The position numbers and the translations under genes are program-made. Positions 1 to 8,606 of a stretch of DNA of 64,000 bases are shown here, in pieces. The notes beneath the pieces are model-generated. The model was given only the letters and a program-made list of their open reading frames with translations. It was not told where the DNA came from and did no database searches. Source of the DNA: Convivina praedatoris. Lineage in GTDB: Bacteria > Bacillota > Bacilli > Lactobacillales > Lactobacillaceae. The stretch covers positions 114,532 through 178,531 of the forward strand of contig NZ_CAKOET010000004.1 in NCBI RefSeq assembly GCF_933208495.1, given 5' to 3'. Each line of letters starts with the position of its first letter. Within the stretch, counting starts at the first letter, position 1.

Positions 1-1010
1 GCAACTTCGTGCATTTTATGCGTCCGAATTTGGACCTCCATAGGTCGCCCACCTGGACCAATCACCGTCGTATGTAGACTTTGATAACCATTAGCCTTTG
101 GCAACGCAATATAATCTTTAAATCTTCCTGGGATGGGTGTCCAACGGGAATGAATGGTCCCCAAAACAGCATAAGTATCCGGGATTGTGTCCGTTAAGAC
201 TCGGATAGCCGATAAGTCATAAATCTCACCGAATTCCTTATGTTTGTCAACTAATTTACGATAAATCGAATAAATGTGTTTTGGCCGACCATACACATCA
301 ACGTTTTTCAAACCCAAACTATCAATGGCTGCATTGATTTCATCAACAGCAGTCTGAATATAAGCCAATCGTTCATCACGTTTCATATCCATCAAGGAGG
401 CAATATGATGATAGTCATCAGGATTCAAATAACTTAGCGAAAGATCCTCTAGCTCCCATTTGATTGTACTAATTCCCAAACGATCAGCCAAAGGAGCATA
501 AATATCAAGGGTTTCACGAGCAATCCGCTTTTGTTTATCCGGCCGCAAAGCATCCAAAGTGCGCATATTATGCAACCGATCGGCCAATTTAACAATAATA
601 ACCCGGATATCTTTAGACATCGCCAAAAGAAGCTTACGATGATTTTCAGCCAGCCGTTCTTGGGAATTTTGGTATTTAATTTGACTGATTTTAGTGACAC
701 CATCGACAATTTGTGCCACTGCTGGGTCAAATTTATCGGCTACATCCGCCAGAGTTGCAGGAGTATCTTCAACTACATCATGTAAATAGCCGGCCGCTAC
801 CGTAGCTGTATCCATTCGTAGTTCAGCCAAAATGCCGGCTACTTGAATGGGATGTACAATATACGGTTCGCCGGAATTACGCCGTTGTTCTTGATGTAAC
901 TGAGCTGCCCACTGGTAGGCCTGGTTAACTTCTTGGGTGTCGGCTGGTGACATATAAGATGCCACCATCTCCATTACATCACTAGCGGTATAGTCTCGAT
1001 ACTTTGTCAT
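1..1010 (-). CDS. rel: Bifunctional (p)ppGpp synthetase/hydrolase, N-terminal part (cut by window edge)
   Basis: Makes and degrades the stringent-response alarmone (p)ppGpp. About 336 N-terminal residues are visible. They start MTKYRDYTAS, continue through the HD hydrolase domain (YLHDVVEDT, the His-Asp metal site, and KLADRLHNM) and enter the synthetase domain (GRPKHIYSIYRK, YDLSAIRVL, LPKANGYQSLHT). The C-terminal regulatory domains lie outside the window. The ATG at 1008-1010 is preceded by an AAGGGG ribosome site and a good promoter at 1098-1126. The frame is intact across the visible region. RelA/Rsh family assignment is secure from these motifs; synthetase activity is expected but not fully visible. 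Confidence 0.95.
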   Translation of the reverse strand, partial: MTKYRDYTASDVMEMVASYMSPADTQEVNQAYQWAAQLHQEQRRNSGEPYIVHPIQVAGILAELRMDTATVAAGYLHDVVEDTPATLADVADKFDPAVAQIVDGVTKISQIKYQNSQERLAENHRKLLLAMSKDIRVIIVKLADRLHNMRTLDALRPDKQKRIARETLDIYAPLADRLGISTIKWELEDLSLSYLNPDDYHHIASLMDMKRDERLAYIQTAVDEINAAIDSLGLKNVDVYGRPKHIYSIYRKLVDKHKEFGEIYDLSAIRVLTDTIPDTYAVLGTIHSRWTPIPGRFKDYIALPKANGYQSLHTTVIGPGGRPMEVQIRTHKMHEV

Positions 1011-1097
1011 AAGTGCCCCTTAAATTCCGCTTCCTGCTAGTCAATGTGGTAATCATTCTCCCAAATGGGCCACCAAAAGCGAATTAATATCATTGCT

Positions 1098-1126
1098 ATT
1101 ATATTAAAAATACCCCTTTTTCACAA
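1098..1126 (-). promoter_or_regulatory. Sigma-A promoter for rel
   Basis: On the minus strand a -35 TTGTGA (1121-1126) and a perfect -10 TATAAT (1098-1103) are separated by 17 nt. They sit about 90 nt upstream of the rel start codon. Confidence 0.7.
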
Positions 1127-1215
1127 GCGAACTCTAGCTATACAGTGCATAATTTATGAAATCGGTTTAGAATAGATATTTGAGTCTAAAAACAGATTAG
1201 AAAGGTACATATGAG

Positions 1216-2427
1216 ATGAATTGGTTAAGTAAAAAGGAGATTTGGGAACGTAATGTAATCGTTGTTTGGTTTGGTGTCTTCATGACTGGAATTGGCCTAA
1301 GTGAAATCATCCCTTTTTTATCATTATATGTTGACACCCTAGGTAACTTTTCTAAAAACGAATTAACACTTTATTCTGGTATGGCATTTGCGGTAACTTT
1401 CTTAGTCACAGCCATAGTTTCGCCCTTATGGGGGAAACTAGCTGACCAAAAAGGCCGTAAACTAATGATGCTACGCGCTGCTGCTGGCATGGGCTTAATT
1501 TTCTTCCTAATGGGATTTACAACTAATGTTTGGCAACTTATCATTCTACGAGCGATTCAAGGTGCTTTAGGTGGCTTTGTTTCCAATGCCAACGCCTTAA
1601 TTGCCACCCAAACACCCAAGTCACAGGTGGGCCGTTCCTTAGGCATTGTGGTCACTGGTTTTACGGCTGGTACCCTACTGGGACCAATTGTTGGCGGTGC
1701 ACTCGCCAGTGCTTTTTCTTATCAACTAACCTTTCACATCACTGGTTTCATCATGTTCTTGGTTTTCTTTTTAATTTTATTTTTAGTTCAGGAAAATCAG
1801 CGCCCTACCCAAGTCGACCAACAAAAGCCCCTCGAGAAAATTACCTGGGGGACCTTGCCGCATAAGCATTTGTTGATTTCTCTATTTATTACCACCATGT
1901 TGGTTCAGGCTGTAAATATGTCCATTAATCCAATTGTCTCATTGTTCGTCCGTGAATTGGTTCACAACAGTCATAATGTCACCTTTCTAGCCGGGGTAGT
2001 AGCGGCCGCTCCCGGATTGGCAACTATCATCGCTGCACCTAGTTTTGGCCGTTTAGGAGACCGAATTGGTACCCGATTTTTAATTCAAATTGGCTTTGTT
2101 ATTGCTGTTTTGGCCTTTATTCCAACGGCTTTTGTCACCAGTGTAACGATCTTAATCGTACTGCGATTTATCGTGGGGATTAGTGATGCCACCTTATTAC
2201 CAGCTATTCAAACCCTTCTTTCCAAAAACTCACCTCAAAATATGATTAGCCGAATTTTTAGTTATAATCAAAGTTTTCAAGCCATCGGCAGTGTAGCCGG
2301 TCCCATGTTGGGTGCTGTGATTGCTAATCTATATGATTATCGAGCAATTTTCTTAGTGAGTGCTGGCATCATGATTATCAACGCCTTGCTCTTTTCTTGG
2401 AATACCCGCCGCCAAACAGCCAAATAA
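1216..2427 (+). CDS. MFS multidrug-type efflux transporter
   Basis: A 403-aa integral membrane protein with the alternating hydrophobic pattern of about 12 transmembrane helices. The MFS signature between helices 2 and 3 (GKLADQKGRK, motif A) and motif C-like glycines (GTLLGPIVGG) place it with drug:proton antiporters of the PmrA/YfmO type. The substrate cannot be read from sequence. The ATG at 1216 follows an AGAAAGG ribosome site; an upstream ATG at 1210 is out of frame and stops after two codons. It is monocistronic, divergent from rel, and ends in a bidirectional terminator. Confidence 0.88.
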   Translation: MNWLSKKEIWERNVIVVWFGVFMTGIGLSEIIPFLSLYVDTLGNFSKNELTLYSGMAFAVTFLVTAIVSPLWGKLADQKGRKLMMLRAAAGMGLIFFLMGFTTNVWQLIILRAIQGALGGFVSNANALIATQTPKSQVGRSLGIVVTGFTAGTLLGPIVGGALASAFSYQLTFHITGFIMFLVFFLILFLVQENQRPTQVDQQKPLEKITWGTLPHKHLLISLFITTMLVQAVNMSINPIVSLFVRELVHNSHNVTFLAGVVAAAPGLATIIAAPSFGRLGDRIGTRFLIQIGFVIAVLAFIPTAFVTSVTILIVLRFIVGISDATLLPAIQTLLSKNSPQNMISRIFSYNQSFQAIGSVAGPMLGAVIANLYDYRAIFLVSAGIMIINALLFSWNTRRQTAK

Positions 2428-2466
2428 AAACGCCGAGTTGTCAATTGACCACTCAGCGTTTTTTTA
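2427..2466. terminator. Bidirectional intrinsic terminator between the MFS and GT2 genes
   Basis: An imperfect stem (AACGCcGAGTtGTC / GACcACTCaGCGTT) with an AATT loop is flanked by A-rich and T-rich tracts, so it can serve both convergent genes. Confidence 0.8.
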
Positions 2467-2469
2467 TGA

Positions 2470-3696
2470 TTAACGTTCCACATGTTCCCAGGAACTTTCT
2501 TGTTTGAAAATCTCATCTTGATGGAGCAAGCAACGAATCAAGGACAGATAATCAACCAAGGAAATGACTTCCAAGAATAAAAAGGCCATGGGGGCGGTCA
2601 AAAAGAAAATCATCCTCTCCTTTAAAGTTAATTTTTCAGCATTTAGTACTGCAAAAGAGGCATAGGCACCATAAAGTAGTACCAAGGAAATATAGGTTGA
2701 AAAATCACCATACTGTACCAAACAAAATAAGGCTAAACAAATAAATCCTGGTTCTAGGAACATTAAAAATTCTTCCAACCAAATCTTAGGTAATTTCCAA
2801 AAGGATAACGACAAACTATATTTGGGGTTAAGATTAAAAATCATAGCCCGATATTTAATGAGGGCCTTGAAGCGACCGTATTTCCAACGCAGACGTTGAT
2901 TTAATAGTTCATGAAAAGTGTGAACGGCTGGTGTGTAGGCAATTACATCATTAGCATAGACAAATTTATATGTGGTATTGCCATAATAAGCCAGTAACTT
3001 CATGGTCAAATCAATGTCCTCGGTCACGGTATCACTGTCATATCCGCCAGCTTTCAGTAAGCAATCGCGTCGAAAACAGGAACCAATGCCCCCAATGATA
3101 TATTCTATATTCAATGGTATTTCGGAATTTTTTAAATAATAACTAACAAAATACTCAACCCGTTGGACATATTCAATAAAATGGGGAGCCTCTTTAATCC
3201 GTACATTAGCTGCTGCTGCCAAAACCCGCCGATCTTGAAAATAGCGATTCATCCTGGTTAATGCGTCCGCTGATAGGATTGAGTCAGCATCTAAAACCAT
3301 AATTAATTCATACTGAGCATAATTAATCAAAGCATTATTTAAGGCAACCGACTTGCCACCATTAGTCTGATCGGCAATCACTAAATTTGGATATTCTAAT
3401 TGGACAGTCCGCAATCTATTCAACGTATCATCATGGGATCCATCATTAATCACAATTACTTCAAAATTATCATAATCTAAGTTCAAAGCTGATAAAACGC
3501 TGTCTCGAATACTTTTTCCTTCATTGTAGGCGGGAATCAAAATACTAAAAGAATGATAGTATGCTGGCTTGGCAGTTCCCTTTTTCAATTTTAGCGTTTT
3601 TAACTCATATATATTAGCAAAAAAAATGCCAAGTAAAATTCTAAGGGCAGCATAAAGACCCAGTAGAATAACACTAATAACCAGCCAATTAGACAT
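2470..3696 (-). CDS. Membrane GT2 processive glycosyltransferase (PgaC/IcaA-like)
   Basis: A 408-aa enzyme expected to polymerise an exported polysaccharide at the membrane, as poly-GlcNAc synthases do. Visible elements: an N-terminal TM helix, the GT-A core (SILIPAYNEG, VINDGSHDDT), the donor-binding DADS, the acceptor/catalytic TED and the processivity motif QRLRW, followed by C-terminal TM helices. I place the start at ATG 3696 (MSNWLVISV). That codon overlaps the stop of the 58-aa LPQTG ORF by 8 nt, which points to translational coupling; the 45-codon upstream extension is that small gene read in another frame. Polymer identity is inferred. No icaB/pgaB-like deacetylase is adjacent. Confidence 0.88.
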   Translation of the reverse strand: MSNWLVISVILLGLYAALRILLGIFFANIYELKTLKLKKGTAKPAYYHSFSILIPAYNEGKSIRDSVLSALNLDYDNFEVIVINDGSHDDTLNRLRTVQLEYPNLVIADQTNGGKSVALNNALINYAQYELIMVLDADSILSADALTRMNRYFQDRRVLAAAANVRIKEAPHFIEYVQRVEYFVSYYLKNSEIPLNIEYIIGGIGSCFRRDCLLKAGGYDSDTVTEDIDLTMKLLAYYGNTTYKFVYANDVIAYTPAVHTFHELLNQRLRWKYGRFKALIKYRAMIFNLNPKYSLSLSFWKLPKIWLEEFLMFLEPGFICLALFCLVQYGDFSTYISLVLLYGAYASFAVLNAEKLTLKERMIFFLTAPMAFLFLEVISLVDYLSLIRCLLHQDEIFKQESSWEHVER

Positions 3697-3865
3697 TCTT
3701 TTTATAAAAGAGGTACAAACTAGATAAAAGCGCCCCGACAAAGGCCAATCCAATAATGATAGAAAGACCAACCTGCCAATTGGAATTAACGCGTATACCC
3801 GTTTGTGGTAATAACGCGACCCCAACTGCACCTGAAACTACCACGGCCGATGCTTTTTGATACAT
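3689..3865 (-). CDS. 58-aa LPQTG-containing membrane microprotein coupled to the GT2 gene
   Basis: A short ORF starting MYQKASAVVVSGAVG. It has a hydrophobic N-terminal segment (about 5-19), then LPQTG at 20-24, a short polar stretch, a strong TM helix (about 33-55) and a KKN tail. This is the layout of a sortase signal or a two-TM microprotein. Its stop overlaps the GT2 start (ATGTCTAA), and a TATAAT (3896-3901) lies 31 nt upstream of its ATG, so it is likely the first gene of a two-gene operon. No strong ribosome site is seen. Function is unknown; it may assist the polysaccharide synthase, a position held by small partner proteins in pga/ica systems. That role is inference. Confidence 0.65.
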   Translation of the reverse strand: MYQKASAVVVSGAVGVALLPQTGIRVNSNWQVGLSIIIGLAFVGALLSSLYLFYKKNV

Positions 3866-3973
3866 AATAGCTACCCAACTTTCTCTTTTAAATAAATTAT
3901 ATCACATAAAAGTCCTATCATAGCTTTAAAAACAGCATTTAGCAAAAATAATTGACAACAAATTACAACTATA

Positions 3974-4645
3974 TCAATTTTCTTTTTCAAAGAAGCCCTT
4001 CAAATCAGCCCGCCACTGTTCCAGACTAAATGGCTTTGGTAAACCAAAGCTATCTGGTTGACTAAAATTGGTCAATAATGACGCCTGATGCTTGATTTTA
4101 AACAGGCCCATATTTTTTCCGTTAGCAATTTGCTGAGCATCCTGGGCTTGATCAATAATTTGGTTAGCCTTGCGTTCTTCAATCCGAATCTTTTCCTGCT
4201 GTTGATTCTTGTCAGTTCGAGACAAACTAGTATCGTTATTAATCTTTAAAAATAGTTGCTGGCTACTTTGCCTAATACTCGCTTGGGCTTGTCGTTTTTG
4301 CAGCTTTAACGCTAGACCAATTGCATGTTGCTGAGCCATAGCTAAATCAGCCCGTTGCATAATTCGTTGAATGGCTGACCAACTATTAGCCCGGAATAAA
4401 GCCAATTTTGCTTGCCCTAACTCTTGGCTTAAAGCAGCCATTTGAGCTTGCTTTTGTCTATCCGTTAGAGTTAAATCAGTCTTTATTGCTTCAGCTATTT
4501 TTTGCTGTTTTTTTATTAAAGCCAACTGAGCGGCCTGTTTATAACGGATATTAGGTGAAAGAATTGATGCGGCTAGTAGATCATCATCAACTAGTGGGCT
4601 AATATTTCCGGACCCATAATAGTCCCGAATTGGCTGGTCTGACAT
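3974..4645 (-). CDS. Unidentified Gln/Ala-rich helical protein with two internal repeats
   Basis: A 223-aa, very Gln-, Ala- and Lys-rich protein with no signal peptide or TM segment, so probably cytoplasmic. Two roughly 70-residue helical units can be lined up. The first holds LTLTDRQKQAQMAALSQEL, the second SLSRTDKNQQQEKIRIEE; both are followed by basic helices. The spacing recalls DUF1542-like three-helix repeats but similarity is weak. A short C-terminal segment contains PFSLEQW. It stands alone, 71 nt downstream of the 102-aa orphan and upstream of the LPQTG/GT2 pair. I do not recognise the family. Confidence 0.65.
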   Translation of the reverse strand: MSDQPIRDYYGSGNISPLVDDDLLAASILSPNIRYKQAAQLALIKKQQKIAEAIKTDLTLTDRQKQAQMAALSQELGQAKLALFRANSWSAIQRIMQRADLAMAQQHAIGLALKLQKRQAQASIRQSSQQLFLKINNDTSLSRTDKNQQQEKIRIEERKANQIIDQAQDAQQIANGKNMGLFKIKHQASLLTNFSQPDSFGLPKPFSLEQWRADLKGFFEKEN

Positions 4646-4716
4646 ATATCTCCTGTTTACATGTAGTCAAACTGCATGCTCCTTTCGAATATATTGTAAG
4701 CATTAATCAACAAAAG

Positions 4717-5025
4717 TTAACCTTTTTTAGATGTTATCCAAGCTTGTAAGGCCATTATATTTACTTGGCCGCTAGTCCAACGTGCCAAAGGCTGATAATC
4801 ATGGCGTTGATTAAAGGCCAAGGGCGCACGATCAATAACTGCTACTGCTTGTCCATTTTCAGTTAAAAAAACTTGTCCCAACTCAAAAAACTTTCCTTTA
4901 GTATGCTTACCGATCCGCCAGGTATGGGCTTTGGCATGAGCTTGGGGTAAGTAGTTCCCCGAAGGATCTTGTTCAACCATCAACCCAATAATTTTTTCAG
5001 TTGGATACTTTTTATTACTCATCAT
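4717..5025 (-). CDS. 102-aa orphan coupled to the carB-like gene
   Basis: A small soluble protein, probably mostly beta, containing HTWRIGKHTKGKFFELGQVF and a C-terminal Trp-containing helix (NIMALQAWITSKKG). It has no TM helix or recognisable motif. Its ATG ATG start (5020-5025) overlaps the 3' end of the carB-like gene, so it is the last member of the pyrR-carA-carB transcript and probably translated by reinitiation. Family unknown. Its steady linkage to the degenerate carbamoyl-phosphate synthase genes is the only functional clue. Confidence 0.6.
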   Translation of the reverse strand: MMSNKKYPTEKIIGLMVEQDPSGNYLPQAHAKAHTWRIGKHTKGKFFELGQVFLTENGQAVAVIDRAPLAFNQRHDYQPLARWTSGQVNIMALQAWITSKKG

Positions 5026-7528
5026 TAACCACCTTCACACCCATCTCAAATCGGGTCGTATCAATCGGGCCACTAGGTTGCAAGTGTAGTTGATAGTTAG
5101 TTAAAGCCTTGGTCATCCACTGCTGAACATGGGGCGGATTTTTGGAAATCATTTGCAGCATCTCCCAATCACGGGGCGTCAATTCATCTAACATAGCCCG
5201 CACAATTAAACGCAGAAAATGAATGCCCATGGCCTTACTCAAATAGGCTACCTGACCATATGATACTGGTCGCAACCAAGTATCATGTGACAAATCTGGA
5301 ATTTCAACCTGGTTAATCCATTCATTGACATCTGCTCGCCAAATAATTTGATAAAGTCCAGGGCTAGGCAAATTCAAATCATTCAAATCTTCCTTGATGT
5401 CTAAAGCTTGATTTAATAGGCGCATTTCCCCTGCGCGGTGTTGTCCAACGATCAAAGGATAGACTTCTACGCCATCGTAGAAAAAATTCAAAGAAAATTC
5501 TGACTTGTGATTTTCCGGTCCATTAGCTAAATGCTTTTCACGGGGTAAAATCAACACCCGTTGGCCCAATTCCTCTAAGACTTTAATCAACTTTTTTCGG
5601 TTACCTGGCACCATAATTGCCTGCGGTTGTTCTTTATCAACCACGGCCATTACATCAGAAATTTCAAGCGGTTCAAGGTACTGTTTATCTGAAATGTGAG
5701 GCAACAAGGTTGCGTCACTGCTGTTATTGTTCATCGCAACCGTGTGATACTGCAACCGACGTAATTCCGATAAAATAATCGTCGTTGCATAACCGCCCGA
5801 AGCCGATTCACCTAAACGAAAGGCCCCCGAACCAACGACAAGAATACTATCTTTACCCAAGGGAGTCGACTCATCTTCTGTCTCAAAGGTGGCGTAATAC
5901 TGGTGAGCATTCTCCGGAAATTCCCCAGCAGAAGGTTCTAAGGCTTTATAGGTTGGTTGAATATCATTTTGACGAGCTAAGCGGCGAATTGACTGAAAAT
6001 CACTATGCCAAAAACGAGCAATCAAGCCGTCGGACAAGCCAGCTTGTTTAGCCTGTTTCAACATATTAGGATCATCAATTTTAGCTTCCACCATTTGTTC
6101 TAAAGCGATTAGATGCTTTAACTGGTAGAAATAAAAGGCATCAATATGACTTAATTCTGTCAATTCGTCAACTTCATAGCCCCGTCGTATCGCTTCAATA
6201 AATAACAAAACTCGATTATCTTGGGGATGAATCAACTGCTGAATTAATTCATCATCAGAAATATGTTCCATGTAGGTTGGCGAAAAGCCCCGGTTATTAA
6301 AGTGGGCGGCCCGAATCGCCTTTTCCAAGGCTTCGATAAAGGTCCGACCAAATCCAATCGTCGAACCTACCGATTTTTGAATACTACTTAGGTTGCGGTC
6401 GACTTCAACCCCACTGGCGTGTAGATCACCAAAGGGGAAAACTGGTAACTTAACGGCAATGTGATCCATCATTGGCTCCATCATGGCCGTTTTCGGATGG
6501 AAATTGTGGGGTAACACAATATCTTCAAACGCCTGTCCCAAAGACAAATACATGGCAACCAATAGCATCGGATAACCAGTTACCAAAGCCATTCGAGTAG
6601 CCATTTGATCAATATAAGGCGCAATTTTAATGATGTAGATTTTACCAGTAACTTCACTCACGGCAAATTGCAGGTGCAAGGCTCCTTGTATCTGCAATAA
6701 ATCAGCCACTTGAAAGGCATAGGAGCGCATTTGTTCCATAAAACGATCTTGAATCGTTAAAACCGGGGAAACACTAAGCGAATCAGCCGTGTGAATCCCA
6801 ATAGGATCCATATCCTCACTGGCACCAACCTGCAAACAATTACCACGGTAATCACGTAAAACCTCCAGGCTAACCTCTTTCATACCATTAATGGCCTTAG
6901 AAATTAACACTTCATCTAGGAGGGACTGACTTTTAACCTCGTCGACAACCTGCTCTAAATCGTCCAAGCGTTCAACAATTTGGCGGGTGTTACTTTGCAC
7001 AGGATTGTTGGCCCGAACCACCAAGGGTAAGGATAACGACCGCATTAATTCGTTAACTTCAGTTTGGGATTTTGCAATTTTACTTTGAATCACGGGCAAA
7101 CCGGCATCGATTAATAGTTGATTTAACTGAGTAATATCGGCTGATTCACGTAGTACTGCCGGATTTAAGCCCAAAGTACGCGGAATTTGGCCATCATCAG
7201 TATGCCATTCATTTAATATTTGATTCCAAAGTCGTAAGGCTCGATGTCCTCCAAATAGAGGCGCCACTGCATCAATTTGATGGTCTTTAATGATTTTTTT
7301 TATATTGGTGACGGTTAAAGGTTCCCAAAAAGTTGTCGCCGCAACACTCTCCAAAGCGACCGAATAGGGATTATCATCAACCACAAAAACGTGATAGCCA
7401 TGCCCATGTAATTCAGGCAAAACCTGATAAATAGCCGCATCATTTTCGCCCTGAATCCCAAAATCATTGGGTCCAGCCCCCAGAAATAGGATTTTATTTA
7501 GTTTAGATTTAGTTGTACTGTTCGACAT
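5015..7528 (-). CDS. Degenerate carbamoyl-phosphate synthase large subunit (CarB-like pseudoenzyme)
   Basis: An 837-aa relative of CarB, which normally has about 1060 aa. The first pre-ATP-grasp fold survives (ILFLGAGP, FWEPLTV), as do MDPIGIHTADS and ATGYP-like (VTGYP) segments and the oligomerisation domain (GLSDGLIARFW, PTYKALEPSAGEF). The glycine-rich ATP loop, normally RPxFTxGGxGGG, reads RANNPVQSNTRQ, and the Mg-binding E-x-NPR reads KIAPY. In the second half GSGAFRLGESASGGYAT is recognisable, but about 140 residues of ATP-grasp core are missing before FYDGVEVYPLIVGQHRAG, the counterpart of the conserved IMEHIExAGxHSGDS. Catalysis looks impossible. The frame is open throughout. Start ATG 7528 has a GGTGG site and overlaps carA by 20 nt. 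Confidence 0.85.
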   Translation of the reverse strand: MSNSTTKSKLNKILFLGAGPNDFGIQGENDAAIYQVLPELHGHGYHVFVVDDNPYSVALESVAATTFWEPLTVTNIKKIIKDHQIDAVAPLFGGHRALRLWNQILNEWHTDDGQIPRTLGLNPAVLRESADITQLNQLLIDAGLPVIQSKIAKSQTEVNELMRSLSLPLVVRANNPVQSNTRQIVERLDDLEQVVDEVKSQSLLDEVLISKAINGMKEVSLEVLRDYRGNCLQVGASEDMDPIGIHTADSLSVSPVLTIQDRFMEQMRSYAFQVADLLQIQGALHLQFAVSEVTGKIYIIKIAPYIDQMATRMALVTGYPMLLVAMYLSLGQAFEDIVLPHNFHPKTAMMEPMMDHIAVKLPVFPFGDLHASGVEVDRNLSSIQKSVGSTIGFGRTFIEALEKAIRAAHFNNRGFSPTYMEHISDDELIQQLIHPQDNRVLLFIEAIRRGYEVDELTELSHIDAFYFYQLKHLIALEQMVEAKIDDPNMLKQAKQAGLSDGLIARFWHSDFQSIRRLARQNDIQPTYKALEPSAGEFPENAHQYYATFETEDESTPLGKDSILVVGSGAFRLGESASGGYATTIILSELRRLQYHTVAMNNNSSDATLLPHISDKQYLEPLEISDVMAVVDKEQPQAIMVPGNRKKLIKVLEELGQRVLILPREKHLANGPENHKSEFSLNFFYDGVEVYPLIVGQHRAGEMRLLNQALDIKEDLNDLNLPSPGLYQIIWRADVNEWINQVEIPDLSHDTWLRPVSYGQVAYLSKAMGIHFLRLIVRAMLDELTPRDWEMLQMISKNPPHVQQWMTKALTNYQLHLQPSGPIDTTRFEMGVKVVNDE

Positions 7529-8588
7529 AGTCGGCCACCGTTTCAAAGAAATCTGCAAAAATCACATTAGGTTCAATGGGGCCTGGCGCCCCATCAGGGA
7601 AAAATTGCACACTAAAAGCTGGATAATCACGATGTCGTAGTCCTTGGATTGATTGATCAACTAAATCACGGTGGGTCACAAACATCTTTTTACGATCAAC
7701 TGTCTGGTCATCCACGACATAGCCACGTCCCTGCATGGCATAGAAAATTTCTTGGGAAATAATTTCTTGAATTGGATGATTCATCCCATGATATTCAGCC
7801 ACCAAGGGATTTAAAGTCGCCCCATTAGCCATAGCAAAAAGTTCGTGGCCTAAGCCAATGCCCAACATGGGGGCTTTAGTCTGTAAGACACGAATTAAGG
7901 TAAACACACTTTCTGGCAAACTATTAGGATCGCCTGGCCCACTGGACAAAACAATCCCGTCAGGATCAAGAGTTAAAACCTCTTCAACACTAGTCGTGTA
8001 AGGCAGCACTGATACATTGCTGTCATAGTCACCCAGCATCCGCAAAATTCCATGTTTCAAGCCAAAATCAATCACTACAATATGATAGCCTCGACCCGGA
8101 TTAGCATAGGCCTTAGGTGTGGCAGTATTTTGCACTTGTTGTTTAGTTAATACCGTTGCGGCCAGCTGGTCACGGGCATGATCATCAACATAATCAACAA
8201 TCGTCGCCTTTTGAGGACCACTTTCTCGTAAGTGTCTGATTAACTGCCGAGTATCAACTTGACAAAGACCGGGAATATTATTTTGTTTTAAAAATCGATC
8301 CAAGCTCATTCGACGTTGCCGGTTAGTTGATATTTCAGCTAAGTCATGGACAACCATTCCCCGAATGGTGGGTTTAACTGATTCGTATGCCTCGGCATGA
8401 ATCCCATCGGCTCCTACTACAGGCATGGCAAAGACAATCATTTGACCATCATAAATTGGATTGGTAATACTTTCTTGGTAACCGGTCATCGCCGTTTGAA
8501 AAACAATTTCACCAAAGGTCGTTGCTGGCGCACCAAAACCCTCTCCTACAAAAGTAGTACCATCTTCTAATATCAAGTGCCGTTGCAT
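7509..8588 (-). CDS. Glutaminase-dead carbamoyl-phosphate synthase small subunit (CarA-like pseudoenzyme)
   Basis: A 359-aa protein of normal CarA length and domain order: the N-terminal CPSase small-chain domain (TGYQESITNP, residues 35-44) and a C-terminal class I glutamine amidotransferase fold (SSGPGDP 215-221). The nucleophile elbow, normally GxCLGHQ, is GIGLGHE, so the Cys is Gly at 245. The catalytic His/Glu pair in QFHPE is QFFPD, giving Phe330 and Asp332. All three residues needed for glutamine hydrolysis are replaced although the fold is conserved. The gene lies 18 nt after pyrR, has a strong GGAGG site, and overlaps the carB-like start. Confidence 0.9.
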   Translation of the reverse strand: MQRHLILEDGTTFVGEGFGAPATTFGEIVFQTAMTGYQESITNPIYDGQMIVFAMPVVGADGIHAEAYESVKPTIRGMVVHDLAEISTNRQRRMSLDRFLKQNNIPGLCQVDTRQLIRHLRESGPQKATIVDYVDDHARDQLAATVLTKQQVQNTATPKAYANPGRGYHIVVIDFGLKHGILRMLGDYDSNVSVLPYTTSVEEVLTLDPDGIVLSSGPGDPNSLPESVFTLIRVLQTKAPMLGIGLGHELFAMANGATLNPLVAEYHGMNHPIQEIISQEIFYAMQGRGYVVDDQTVDRKKMFVTHRDLVDQSIQGLRHRDYPAFSVQFFPDGAPGPIEPNVIFADFFETVADYVEQYN

Positions 8589-8606
8589 GCCTTCCTCCTT
8601 GGGAGA

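Noticed and set aside
531..785. Plus-strand ORF of 84 codons
   Set aside because: Lies antisense to the conserved rel HD domain, with no ribosome site or recognisable protein.
3697..3831. A 45-codon N-terminal extension of the GT2 glycosyltransferase
   Set aside because: It is the coding region of the LPQTG microprotein read in another frame; the overlap ATGTCTAA and the TM start at MSNWLVISV favour ATG 3696.
5015..8588. carA/carB as ordinary pseudogenes
   Set aside because: No stops or frameshifts, good ribosome sites, overlapping frames and conserved non-catalytic segments; better described as pseudoenzymes pending comparison.
8589..8606. Possible PyrR attenuator before the carA-like gene
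   Set aside because: 18 nt is too short for terminator/antiterminator structures.
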